Assembly: GCF_030272615.1 (NCBI RefSeq)
Contig: NC_081405.1
Location: 573,595,252 to 573,659,251, forward strand
Length of the DNA: 64,000 nucleotides
From: Cryptomeria japonica
Taxonomy: Eukaryota; Streptophyta; Pinopsida; Cupressales; Cupressaceae
Direction of reading: 5' to 3'
The position numbers were made by a program, and so were the translations under genes. A model generated the notes under the pieces. It saw nothing but the letters and a program-made list of their open reading frames with translations, did not search any database and was not told the origin of the DNA. Of the stretch, positions 1-10,784 are shown piece after piece; within the stretch, counting starts at the first letter, position 1, and every line of letters begins with the position of its first letter.

Positions 1-560
1 AGTTACAAAATGAAGAGTGGGTCCACCAAATGACTAATAAGTGGAATAATGATATCCTTATTTTTAATGTTATGTCTATCATTGTTTATAATACTCTCTC
101 TTATGATGAGTCTATTACCAATCATGCTAATACTTTGTGGGATGCAAATTTATCATTAAAGCAATGGCGTATTCTCAGGATTATGGAACAATGGTATTGT
201 TCCTAAGAAAAAATGTTTTGAATGGCTGATGTTAATTAACAGGCTTCCTTTCAGGAAAGATCAATCCAATATTGATATGTGGAATATATGTAGAGCAGCT
301 GAATCTGTTAGGCACATCTTCTTTGAGTGCACTATTGCTAAAGAAATCTGGTTGATGTTTGGTATTTCTATTCTCAATCAGATTAATATTATGGAAGTTC
401 TTACTGGGTGCATCTATGGTTTGAAAAAAGATACTAATCTATTTTGGCATATTCCTTCTATTGATATCTTATAATACATTTGGAAAATTAGAAATGAAAA
501 TAAATTCCAAGATAAAACCAGCCAATATTTTTTTTAAATGATTTATAGAAAACATAATTT
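1..560 (+). pseudogene. LINE ORF2 C-terminal remnant (zf-RVT region)
   Basis: This is the 3' end of a non-LTR retrotransposon ORF2 that enters from outside the window. The clearest part, about 220-475, encodes an LPFRKD segment, then HIFFECTIAKEIWLMFG, which is the plant LINE zinc-binding region downstream of the reverse transcriptase. The same block occurs in LINE-1 near 8250-8400, so this is a second copy of a related family. It is broken: the frame upstream of 200 contains stops, and the frame stops again at 472-474 just before a YIWKIRNE segment that LINE-1 also has after its own stop. No poly(A) tail or target-site duplication could be located. The residual codons are AT-rich like the flanks. 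Confidence 0.75.
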
Positions 561-1190
561 ATCATTTACAAATTCTTAATGGTGATTCTAATCTATTTTC
601 ACTTACACATTTGATGAGGATGTATACATATGCCAAAAGCACCGAAATGGGGAAAGCACAAATTTAAAGGCGGTAACGATGACGGTGCAACACATCTTTG
701 CAACTGCCATTGCACTACAGGTTCAATTCTAAAAATAATATTTTTATTAATTACATTGTCTTATAACTAATATAAAATAAAATAAAAAATATTAAAATAA
801 TTCATTTCATTATTATTTTCGACTATTTTAAGATTAAAGTCAAGAAAAGAAAATGAGATTTTTCAAAAAAAAAAATATTAATATAAATAATATTTCTAAC
901 TATTTATTTTCATTTTTAATAACATTGTTATTTATTTTGATTTAGAATTGCATGTCAAAAATTATATTTTTATTGATTGCATTATTTTAATAAGTAAAAT
1001 AAAATAAAATAGAAAATATGAAATTAATCCGTTTCATTGTTTATATTCTTTTGTTGACTAGTTTTAGACTAAAATAAAATAAAGAAAATATAAATTAAGA
1101 TTTATTAAAATAAAATAAGAAAAACAATAAATCAAATAAGATTTTAAAAATAGAAGCATGCAAAACAAAGAATTAGAAAAGAAAAATCTA
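561..1190. other. AT-rich spacer, no gene seen
   Basis: AT-rich DNA with several A-runs and repeated AAATAAAAT-type words. No reading frame, RNA gene or recognisable repeat family is supported here. Confidence 0.6.
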
Positions 1191-1195
1191 TAAAT

Positions 1196-1400
1196 AAGAG
1201 GAGATAATCTTCTTAATGAAATTATTGTGTGTCCGATTTGTTTATCCGACTTTGAAGTGGCAGAAGAGGCATATGCCATTTGCGTACACTTAGATTTTCT
1301 TTTGAACTCTAGTTTTTGGGGATAATTTGTGTAGGAGTTCGTAAATATTTATTGTTTTGAGTAAGCAAAGTAGCGTCTCTTTCTTGTATAAGACAAATGA
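1196..1400 (+). pseudogene. Deleted RING-H2 gene copy
   Basis: The stretch 1203-1280 encodes a LNE..VCPICLSDFEVAEEA block, which matches the start of the RING-H2 domain in the genes at 9452-10141 and 25935-26675. Directly afterwards the DNA jumps to ACACTTAGATTTTCT and GGGGATAATTTGTG, which are the last codons and stop region of the 25935-26675 gene. The whole zinc-binding core from the third Cys to the CPxC pair is therefore missing, consistent with an internal deletion. The result cannot bind zinc as a RING and is a pseudogene. Similarity to the family is seen directly; the deletion mechanism is inferred. Confidence 0.7.
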
Positions 1401-2578
1401 TTTTAGAATTTGAGTGGTCTTTTACATTATACGTGTTTATGATCAAATATCATTAAAATTTATATATTATTTTTGTTGAAAAATAATAAATTATATATTA
1501 CTTTTGTTGGTCAAAATTTAATTTTAATAATTTAATTGTAAAAGTGTAATGATGAATTTATTTTAAGAAATTAATGTATATTAATCAAAATAAATAAATA
1601 AAACTTATTCTTATTCTTATTTTTTACTAAATACAAAAAATAAACTTGTTAAATCTAAAATTAAACTAATACCCATTCCTCTTGTATTCTAATCTAATCT
1701 AGAGTCAACCAGCACAAATAATACATTTCTTTTGTACAATTCTTTCCACTCACCATTTTCATTTTCAAGTGGCAATAGATAACTACTAAAATGTTTCTTG
1801 TTTGGAGGAAAATACAATGATAAAATCTATATACTAATATTAATTTCCATCTTATTTGGGTTCTACTATAGTGAAATGATTTTGTACAATCACATATTAA
1901 TAAATCATAGAATCTTGTAAAACTTTTTGCTTATATCCTAATCATTCATCCATACCTACATCAACATACTACAATACATTTGGTTATATCTTATCTTCAC
2001 CCACATGTTGCCAGACATTTAACATTTATTACACCTATTAATATCCCATTGTTCAGGAACTTAATCTTGATATTGATATTTTGATTCTCTTGCATTGCAG
2101 CAACAAATTTAAAAAATCTACACATTAACAAGGCTTTTTTGTTATTTGAATGCATTCAATTTATGTCCTTATAGTCCATATATTATAAGAAGTGTCAGTT
2201 TGGAAATTTTTAGCCTTAGAGTATTAAGAAGATTGCAATTCAACAAAAAAAAGTCATTCTATGATATTTTTAATATTGAAAAGATATTTTTTTTGTCATT
2301 TTTATTAAAGTTAAGTTGGTTCAATCAATGTGTCAATCTTAAAGTTTGACCCTTAAAATTATAGCAATTTAAATAAGACAACTTTAAATGTGACTTCGTC
2401 CTTAATTTTTGACTTGAGGTAGATAATCTATTCAATTAATAGGACAAGCGTAGAATGTGCTAGATAAGGAATTCATGTTAAATTTTAGATTTGCATCAAT
2501 ATATATTCACTTAAATCTGTGATATCAATTTAAGACCATTCAAAGTTTCACTTATAAATTGAGATCAAAAGATCTAAT
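1401..2578. other. Intergenic DNA without detectable gene
   Basis: AT-rich sequence with scattered short frames of no coding character. It precedes the left target-site duplication of LINE-1. Nothing further is supported. Confidence 0.55.
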
Positions 2579-2590
2579 TTCCTTTGCATA
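2579..2590. repeat. LINE-1 left target-site duplication
   Basis: TTCCTTTGCATA here is repeated exactly at 9061-9072, bracketing LINE-1. Twelve base pairs is within the usual range for target-primed reverse transcription. Confidence 0.85.
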
Positions 2591-2599
2591 GAAATAAGC

Positions 2600-2900
2600 T
2601 ACCAGCGAAAGTGCTCTGCGCGAATCTTAATATGCGAAAGTGCGAACATGGAGGCTCTGCGTGAAATTTAATATGCGAAAGTGCTCTGCGTGAAACCGAA
2701 AGTGCGAATGTGCAAAAGTGCAAACTAGAAATATGCTATGCCCTGCATGAAGGGCTCTGCTCTGCGTGAAACCGATTAGAAAGATGCTATGTTCTGTGTG
2801 AAAGGTGAAAATGAATTAATCCCTTTGCTCTGCATGAAGGGCGAAAACCTGGCATGAATGGCAGATGCGTGAAGGGCGAAAAATGTGAATTGCGTGAAGC
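2600..2900 (+). repeat. Modular repeats in LINE-1 5' leader
   Basis: Short modules such as GCGAAAGTGC, CTCTGCGTGAA and GTGAAGGGCGAAA recur many times in imperfect register just inside the 5' end of LINE-1. The block is richer in GC and CpG-like words than its surroundings. Tandem monomers at a LINE 5' end often carry the internal promoter; that role is inferred here. Confidence 0.6.
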
Positions 2901-3112
2901 CAAAATCCAACAGAGGACTGCTGAAAGCGGATCGTCAAATCTGGATTGAGGCGCGTGAACACTCAGTGGTTTTGGAGGAGAACTCCCTCCTCCATGCGGT
3001 TTGTAGACAAATCTCCCTTATACTCTTCATTTAATGCTCTTCTTTACTCTGCGTCCTCCATTTTAATTGTTTTTCTGCATGTGAATCTGTGTCTGCCCTA
3101 GTGGAGGTGGAA

Positions 3113-4670
3113 ATGGATGGAGACCCTTAGTCTCATTCGTTCCCTACCTCCTACTGCAACCAAAAAAAACCTTCAGTGAAGTCGTGGGTAGGGTTTCGTC
3201 AGTAATTGACTAGGATGCCAGATTTGTTACCTTCGGTGGAGAAATTCTAGATGGTATGGACCTTGGCCTTGAATCCAACACTATCTCCATTTCGCCTAAT
3301 GATTCTATGGCCAATGAAATTGCTATTGAAAAAAATAGGTTGAAAGACTGCAATTTTTTTTGCCTGTGTGAATGTTGATAAATGCCCTCCTCTAAAATTT
3401 ATGGATGATTGGTTTCATAACTACTGGAGTTTAAAATTAGGATTTTGAATCTCCTTCTTTAGGCAAATTCAGAAAGGACTGTTCATTAGTTTTTTTAATA
3501 TGCATGAAATGTAGTTAGAGGTTCTTAAGAAATTGTATTGGAATGTTGGTAGAACTTTGTTTCGTGCCCTAGGTTGGTGTCCTAAGGCGATTTATGAAGA
3601 GATCCTGGCTCTGTCGTGCCCTAGGTGGGTAATTATCAAGAACATTCCTCCATTTTTGTGGAAATTTATCCCTCAAATTATGGAACTCATTGGTAAATTC
3701 ATCTGTATGGATGACTCTCCACGGCTCGTGCCCCATCTCGATGCCAGAGTGCTCATCTCTATTAAACCTGGGATTGATCTTCCTAATATTCTCAATCTCA
3801 ATATTGAGTGAGAAATCTTCTCCTACCCTCTGGAAATTTTAGGGGGTTTAAATGTGTATTTCCTTTGTAAAAAAGATAGGCATATCCGTAAAAATTGCCC
3901 TATTCTTAATAAGAAACCCTCAAGTTTGAACTCGCGGAGAACCCATATGGATAACATTGGTCCCCCCCCTAACCCTATGGCTCCATCCTCCCCTATGGTC
4001 CAGCCTATCATGAGAAGCACCCCTGCAACTATTCTTCACCTACCCATATCAGATACATGCCCTAAAAGCTCTCAAACCAATACGGCTCCCCCTCCTCCTC
4101 CCCTATTGTAGATAACATAGAACAACCGATTGTGGAACAACAAAATAGTTTTCAAAAGGTTACAAAGAAGTCTAAGAAGCGCAAAAGGAAGAATGCACAA
4201 TAATTATCCATTGATAAGATTGGGTCTGATAATGTCATTGTTAATCCTGCGCAAAATAATGACAATCTCACCCCACCTGCAGCTGATGCTAGTTTTTCAA
4301 AAGTTAAGAGTATCATTAATAATTTTGAAACCCCCGATAGGTGCACTAGTGATTTGCATATGGGTGATGGCTCTGTGACTTCCCCGAGGGCTAATCGTAT
4401 CTCTGATATCCTCAGCTTCATTAATCCCACCCCCTATATCAGTATTACTAGTGAATCTAGTGTGAGTTTGCCTCCGAAAGTCTTCAAAGAACTTGATGTT
4501 GATGACGTGATTCAGGTCATCATTGCTGGTACTAGGGCTAATAGAAATTCCATCTTTTTTGCCTCCAATTTATCCTCCACACAAATGCCTTGGATGGCGC
4601 TGAATGATACCCCAATCCAACCTACTACCTATGCGGAACCTCCTTCTAAAAAATGTCTCTCAAGGAGATG
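3113..4670 (+). pseudogene. LINE-1 ORF1 remnant (DUF4283-like, zinc knuckle)
   Basis: This is the RNA-binding ORF1 region of LINE-1, now in several frames. A candidate start lies at 3113, and a stop follows five codons later. The segment 3533-3811 encodes a DUF4283-like stretch with LWKFIPQIMELIGKFI and a PHLDARVLISIKPG block; LINE-2 ORF1 has a matching PHLDARLLNALKLG. A CCHC-like knuckle follows at 3854-3900 (LCKKDRHIRKNC) but lacks a clear first Cys. Downstream comes a Pro/Ser-rich linker (about 3950-4110), then a low-complexity acidic and Ser-rich tail to about 4670. Several frameshifts and stops make it non-functional. Confidence 0.7.
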
Positions 4671-4852
4671 ATGATTCTAGTAAAGACTATGATGATCAAA
4701 TTGAGGGCTATTCCAAACCCAATAGAAGAGGACGCCCTGTGGGTTGAAAGAACAAGGCCCCCCCTGACAAGAAGAAGAAGGGCAAGGGTTTTCCTGCCAG
4801 TGATAGCAGCCTTCATGCTGCTAAGTGCTCGTAGTTTCCCCCCCTATTTACC

Positions 4853-6340
4853 ATGAAGTACATATCATGGAATGTTAGAGGGTTGGAAGCCCTAGATAGA
4901 AAGCATATTGTTAAACATTTCTTAGACTCTCATAAAGACTTGGACTTTCTGATGCTTCAAGAACTTAAAACCATTAACTTTACGTTCGATACTAACCTTA
5001 ATTTCATATGGAAAGACTCCATCAAAATTTTCTCCAATCACCTCAGGGGTAAAGGTGGTGTTGGACTGCTCATTAACCATAGATGGTCAAACCATATTAC
5101 TAACAAGGGTTTCTCCCGCTGTAACAGGGCTTTTTGGGCCTCTATTAATGTTGACAACACCCTCATTGGGGTGTGTTCTATCTATGCATCCAATGACTAT
5201 AAGGAAAGAAGTGCCCTTTGGGATTGGATTGCATCCTTACATAATATTCCCTGGATCCTTGGAGGAGACTTTAATATGATTGATAATTGTGATGATAAAA
5301 TGGGGGGTAATGCTTTTGAATGGAAAGGCTCTGAAAAATCCCATTGGGATAGAATGAAATTTAAGAAAAACCTGTTTGATCCTCTTCTTGGTAATAAGGT
5401 CGATACAAGGGATGTCTGGAACACTTGGTGCAATTTCCAAAAAGGTTGTAATAGAATTTATTGTAGACTTGACCGTTTTTATGCCAATAAAGATGTTTTT
5501 TCATTTATCCCTAGTAACCATGGAAATTTTGTTGTTGTCTGGCCTTTTACTCTCTCAGATCACCACCCTATTACTGCTCACATCAAACTTGCTAACTCCT
5601 TACCTATTGATGTGGTGGGGCCTAAGAAGTTCATTCTTAACACTAATCTACTGAAAAATCTAGATGTTCTTGCTACCATTAACCTCATTAGACTCCTAAA
5701 TAAGGATAATAAGAACTTAGCTTCACATATTGATAGGTGGAATTATAATGTTGTTTCCTGGCAAAAACTCTTACAAACTATTGGTCAAAAAAGGGCCAAA
5801 GACTCCAGATTTGTGGAAAAGACTCTTAATCTTAATCTGCTTCACCTTGAAAATGAAAGTCAGTTGACTCCTCCCTACCCTGACCTTACCAACCAAGTGG
5901 TGAAAACTAGGGATGCCCTTAGATTACATCAACAAGTTAAGATCCAGGGGGCCATGATTAGAGCCCATAGCCAGTGGCTCCAATTTGGCAATAAAGGCTC
6001 CAAGTTTTTCTTTAATCTGCTTAAACATAAGCAAATCCGGGAAAAGATTAATAGACTTATTGTTGATAATCAAGAAATTGTTGATTTTGATAACATTAAA
6101 GAAGCCTTTACCCTCTTCTACCAAAAACTTTTCACCTCTGAAGACTCTGAGGCTACCAAGGCCCTCAAACTTAAATCCAAATCCATCACTCCTGGTAGGA
6201 TCTCCGAGGTGGAATCTTGCCTCCTTAAACAAAATTTCACAATTGATGAAATTCCGAAAGCCAACAACTCCCTCCATAATGACAAAGCTCTGGGGCCTGA
6301 TGGGCTCCTAGTTGAGTTCTACAAAGCCAACCTTCACTAG
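4853..6340 (+). pseudogene. LINE-1 ORF2, endonuclease part
   Basis: An open frame of 495 codons starts with MKYISWNVRG and encodes an exonuclease-endonuclease-phosphatase (AP-type) domain, which nicks target DNA in LINE retrotransposition. Catalytic motifs are present: SWNVRG near residue 5, LQELKT near 36, GGDFNMID near 136, and SDHHPI near 236. The domain looks intact. After it comes the linker, then the N-terminal palm of the reverse transcriptase with ALGPDGLLVEFYK near the end. The frame stops at TAG 6338-6340; LINE-2 has Trp at the matching position, so this is a TGG-to-TAG change. The start is the first Met of the conserved SWN motif and fits the ORF2 family. Confidence 0.85.
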
Positions 6341-8509
6341 ATTTTCTCTTATATTCTTGATATATACAATAAGGCTTTGGGTAAGGGTTCCCTTGGCAAT
6401 GTTATCAATAAGGGTATTATTAAACTCATACCCAAGGATGGTGACAAGGCCCTCATTAAGAACTGGAGACCCATTACCCTTCTCAATGTGTCCTATAAGA
6501 TCTTGGCTAAAATGTTGGTCGTCTGACTGGAAAATATCCTGCCCAAGTTCATCTACCCCACCCAAACCGGCTTCATTAAAGGTAGGTATATTTTGGAAAA
6601 TCTCATCACAAGTTGGGAAGCCATGGAATGGTCTAAAGTTTCTGGTCAAGACACTGCTATGTTTCTCCTTGACTTTGAGAAAGCCTATGATAGGGTGGAA
6701 TGAGAATTTATTATTACGATGCTTGAAGCCTTTGGCTTTCCTAGTGAATATTGTACTTATGTCTAGGTCCGCCTTCAAGATGTCTTTGCTCAGATTGATG
6801 TTAATGGCTCCCTCTCCTCTTACATTATGCTCTCTCGGTCTAGTAGACATGACTGCCCCTTGGCCCCTCCTTTCTTTGTTATTGCCTTTGGCACTTTATT
6901 CTACCTCCTTAGGAATTACTCCCTCTCCCCAAAGGTTAATAGTATTAGGCTCCCTGATGATAATGAATTGATGAATATTCAATTTGCCGATGACCCAACT
7001 CTTTTTCTTGAGCTCACCAAGCCAAACATCGATAACCTTAACCTTAAAATCCAATGCTTTGGGTCAATTTCTGGAGCTTGGATCCCCCAGACCAAGTCTA
7101 CCTTCCTTAGCTAGATGGATCACCCCCCTGACTGGTTTGGACACCTTGGCTACCAATGGGGTGGTCCTAACAAAATCGTTAGATACCTTGGAGTTTCCTT
7201 CTCTATGTCCCCTTCCCTCAAAGATATGTGGCTCTAGGTTAAGGAGAAAATTGATAAGAAACTTAGTAAATGGAATAATAGATTCCTCTCCCTAGCTGGC
7301 ACAGTTCAAGTGTGACAAAAAATCCTCTCCTCCTATAATATCTACTACTCCTTTGCTTGGATGTTTAGCAACTATCAAATCTTAGAAATTCAAAAGGATG
7401 TTAGACACTTCCTTTGGTCTAATGGCAAAGGTAATAATAAATTATAGGTTGTTAATTGGAAGTGGCACCATATTGAGAAATCTCTTGGTGGTCTTGGATT
7501 AAAGGATCTTAGGATCTAAGGTATTGCCCTTGCGGCTAAATGGATCTTCCATTCTCTCAAAGGTCAGAAACCTTGGAAGGTCTTAATTAGACACAATATT
7601 GAGAGGGTTGTCCCTAAGATGCTAAGTCTTGGAAGGGTTTACCTCTCACCGACCTTGTAGCCGGTGGTTTTCCTATTTCTATCCAGGGCACTTATGTGTT
7701 CAAGTCTATTTGGAAATCCTTGGAACATGTTAGGGGGTTTTTGGTCAACACTAGTGTCAACAATGGTGACTTGATTCATGGTAAGAGATCCTTATGGTGG
7801 AACCTCTTCCACGGTGGCAAACCCTTGGCCCTTACTCAGGGATGCTCGGCTAGAGCCTGGGCCAGCAACGGGATCAAATATATTATTGACGTTTTGGAAC
7901 ATGATACTCTTATCACGTGGGAAGATCTCAGCTCAAAATTTAACCTCCCCTGCGCTCAAAAAAGAACCTACAACATGATTAAGCAGGCTTGTATTGATTT
8001 CGGCCTTCCTAAACACTGTGATGCTGATTCTCATAGATTTATGTCTTTTAAATGGGCTGATGGTACTATTTGGCTAGAATTAAGGCTCGTAACATTTACT
8101 CTGTCTTAGCTTATGAGGCTTCCATCATTAAGCATGTTAACATTTTATCATATTCTGATCTGCCTATTATGCAGTGGCAAAAGACCTTCAGCATGCTATG
8201 GAAAAGTCTAGTCGAACCAAAAATCAAGTGCTTTAAATGGCTTATGATACTTAATAGACTTCCTCTCCGGAGAAATCATGATAATAATGATTTGTGCTCT
8301 ATTTGTAATTTTCCTGACACTGGCATGCATATTTTCTTTGAGTGCTCCATTGCTAAGAAAATCTGGTTAATGTTTGGCTTTTCTATCCCTAATCTTGTGA
8401 ATGCTATCGAAATCATTTCTGGGCACAATAAAGGATTGAAAAAGGATGCTAATATCTTTTCGTTTAATTTATCTGCCAATATTCTTTGATATATTTGGAA
8501 AATTAGGAA
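6341..8509 (+). pseudogene. LINE-1 ORF2, reverse transcriptase and zf-RVT, broken
   Basis: This continues ORF2 in the same frame to about 7620, then in others. Recognisable blocks are KLIPKDGDKALIKNWRPI, a QTGFIKGRYILENL block, LDFEKAYDRVE, a CPLAPPFF block and FADDPTLF, the usual YxDD catalytic box as FADD. Later blocks include VRYLGVSFS and a DGTIW-like zf-RVT lead, ending with HIFFECSIAKKIWLMFG near 8330-8380. In-frame stops occur at 6524, 6701, 6764, 7112, 7235, 7313, 7445 and 7517, all explicable by C-to-T or G-to-A. A frameshift lies near 7620. The catalytic aspartates are retained, but no full protein can be made. Confidence 0.85.
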
Positions 8510-9060
8510 TGTTGATAGGTTTGAAGGCCAAGCCAGGGCCCTTACTAAATCCTTTCGAAGACTCACATTCTTCAAAATTGTCATGCAGGTTGCCTCTACT
8601 ATGAACATTGAGAGGCATAAGCTCCTAAGGTTCCTCAAGGATGGTCACACCACCATGTTCATCAATGAGATGAAGGATTGTTATGAGTGGAGGCGCAACG
8701 AGGACAACCTATCCTCCTTTGAGGAGTCTCTCGAGAAGCCGAACAATGAAATTAAAGATAACAGGGAGCCCTCCTACGCCCAAGTTGAGATGCTGGCATA
8801 GATTCAGAGTGAGAAGATCACTATTTGGATGGAAGGACCTCAAGGATGGGCGGCATGTGTTGAACACTAGATGATATCCTCTCTTGATTCTTTCATTGAC
8901 TTCTCATGATGCAGTTAGTTTGTTAGTACTCTTTTGTGCGGATTACGCACCCTATTGTTACTTTGGTTTTTGCTGTCCTATGACAGTGACAGATTTGTTT
9001 TGCTGAGGCCTGGCCTCCTTGTTCTAGTTTCTCTCGATTTCTAATATAAAAAATAAAAAA

Positions 9061-9072
9061 TTCCTTTGCATA
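9061..9072. repeat. LINE-1 right target-site duplication
   Basis: Exact second copy of TTCCTTTGCATA, placed directly after the A-rich 3' tail of LINE-1. Confidence 0.85.
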
Positions 9073-9451
9073 AACAAACAAAAACATTGTGTACATCATG
9101 CCTAGTCTCATTATTAGTCTCATTATTATTCAACAAACTAAGTACCTACATCGACCCTAATCTTTAGTTAGCTAAACTTATTTGTATTTATTAATTCAAT
9201 AAATTGGCCTAGACAGCGTTTTACAAAAATGATAATTTTCCTTGAAAGTACTATTCGAAGATCTAATTAGTAATGTTAACGGATTTTCGAAAACCCTAAT
9301 TAGAAGATGTCGTCTCATTCTCTATGCATTCGGATCTAGTCAGCCGGAACTCTTCATTTGTTGGTGCGATATAATTAAAGGAGCGTGACATCAACTTCAT
9401 CAAATTTTACTCATTTATTTGAAGTTACATGTCCATAAATCTGTTAAGAAA

Positions 9452-10141
9452 ATGGCAGAGCAAGCAGGAGTAGATGAGATCGTTAATGGCAATAATGGAG
9501 AGGCTTTTGATATGAGTCGTGCATTAACCGACCTAAACAATAATGTGTGTGTATTGAAAAGTATTTTGATTGGAGTGATAACAGCCTACGAAGCGGACCC
9601 GCAAAATCAAGCTGATAAGTTTGCATTTCATCTTAACATGTTTAACAATGTTACCGATTCATTCAAGCAGGAGGTTGACGCTTTAGATCTCGAATTGGGC
9701 ACCTATTTTATATGGCACAAACCCAGCCCTGAATACATAGGATACTGTAATTCACTGGAAAACATTGATCTTATTTTGGACGAAGCAATTGATTTGATTT
9801 GGCAACATTGGTTACCTGATCTGGAAGAAAGAGTAGAGAGACATGGGGAGAGAGAGATAAGACACGTGGTGGAAGATCTAACGAGCATAAAAATTTCAGG
9901 AGATCATCTTAATGAAAACGTTACGTGTGTGATTTGTTTATCTGATTTTGAAGGGGCAGAAAAGGCGTGCCAGTTGCGTTGCCATGAACACCACATATTT
10001 CACAGGGAATGTATTGAAGAATGGTTGAAGAGGCAAAATCTGTGTCCCATGTGCAGGTGGCCAGTATTTTGGAGGATAGTTGTTAGAGATAGAGAGATCG
10101 GTACACTTAGAGTTGCTCTTTACTGTAGTTTACGTGGATAA
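9452..10141 (+). CDS. RING-H2 finger protein, probable E3 ubiquitin ligase
   Basis: A 229-residue protein with a RING-H2 domain at residues 159-201. It has CVIC, then a CHEHHIFHREC segment with the third Cys, two His ligands and the next Cys, then CPMC followed by RWP. RING-H2 proteins bind zinc and recruit ubiquitin-loaded E2 enzymes. The N-terminal 150 residues are mostly helical and acidic, with a YEADPQNQAD segment and a LEERVERHGEREIR coiled-coil-like run; no transmembrane segment or signal peptide is visible. The ATG at 9452 is chosen because the paralogue at 25935-26675 starts with the same MA(E/H)Q...DEI context after a matching KK. The coding region has no introns. Substrate and pathway are unknown. 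Confidence 0.85.
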   Translation: MAEQAGVDEIVNGNNGEAFDMSRALTDLNNNVCVLKSILIGVITAYEADPQNQADKFAFHLNMFNNVTDSFKQEVDALDLELGTYFIWHKPSPEYIGYCNSLENIDLILDEAIDLIWQHWLPDLEERVERHGEREIRHVVEDLTSIKISGDHLNENVTCVICLSDFEGAEKACQLRCHEHHIFHRECIEEWLKRQNLCPMCRWPVFWRIVVRDREIGTLRVALYCSLRG

Positions 10142-10784
10142 TTAGGGGAGTTATTAAATATTTATTTTTTCAGGTGGGAAGTATTGTTGGGATTTGAAGT
10201 TCAACTGTCACATGATCTTTTGTCTTTTTCAGATTCTTCATAAATCTTGTTCTTTGTGTCTTTTGTTTTGTGTTCATTATATGTTTTCTCTGCTTGTTTA
10301 AACTTACAATTGTTATTAGATATTAGGTGAAGTTATTGAGTAGAGATAGAAGAAGATGATTTCATCATGGAAGAATTTCTTGATAATGTAAAAATCTTCT
10401 CATTTTGTTATTGAAGAATTTCTTGACGATTTAGATTCAACTAAAGAGAAGGATGCTAAGGCCAGTGAAGATGAAATTGAGGAAGTTGAGGCCAAGACTC
10501 AAGAGGATTACCAAGAATAATAACCTTGAAACAGAAATTTCTGAAACACTAAAGTCTTTAGGTTAGCTTTGTTTGTCTGATACTAGACTTTTGCTGATTT
10601 TGTCTTGTTGCTGCTATACTTTTGTGTCTGTCTAGCAGCTTTCTTGTTTTGGTGTACTGTATTTGAATATTTTATCTTGCTTGAACTCTATGGTTTTAGG
10701 GCCCTATAAAACCCATTTTTTCCTTAGTAAACAAACAACTTGTTCCAAATACTAGAATAGAAAGGGGGTAAGAACAAAAAATCT
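10142..10784 (+). other. 3' flank of RING gene with an acidic remnant
   Basis: After the RING stop there is a T-rich 3' region. A short acidic frame at about 10404-10520 encodes EEFLDDLDSTKEKDAK and ends with two stops. The T-rich DNA after it (GCTTTGTTTGTCTGATACT, then GGGCCCTATAAAACC near 10700) resembles a retroposon 3' untranslated region. It may be the 3' end of another LINE, but no domain or target-site duplication supports this firmly. Confidence 0.3.

Larger units (their letters stand above)
2591..9060 (+). mobile_element. LINE-1: near full-length L1-like retrotransposon, degenerate
   Basis: This 6,470-bp non-LTR retrotransposon is bounded by a perfect 12-bp target-site duplication. 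In order it contains a repetitive 5' leader (about 2600-2900), a broken ORF1 (about 3113-4670), and ORF2 with an AP-type endonuclease (4853-6340), reverse transcriptase (about 6341-7650) and zf-RVT region (about 8200-8490). The 3' tail ends in AATATAAAAAATAAAAAA at 9043-9060. ORF2 carries at least nine in-frame stops plus frameshifts, so the copy is inactive. It is a relative of LINE-2 (about 33070-39250): the two proteins align well, and this allows the original residue at several stops to be read. The intact duplication next to heavy internal decay suggests point-mutation decay rather than rearrangement. Confidence 0.9.
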
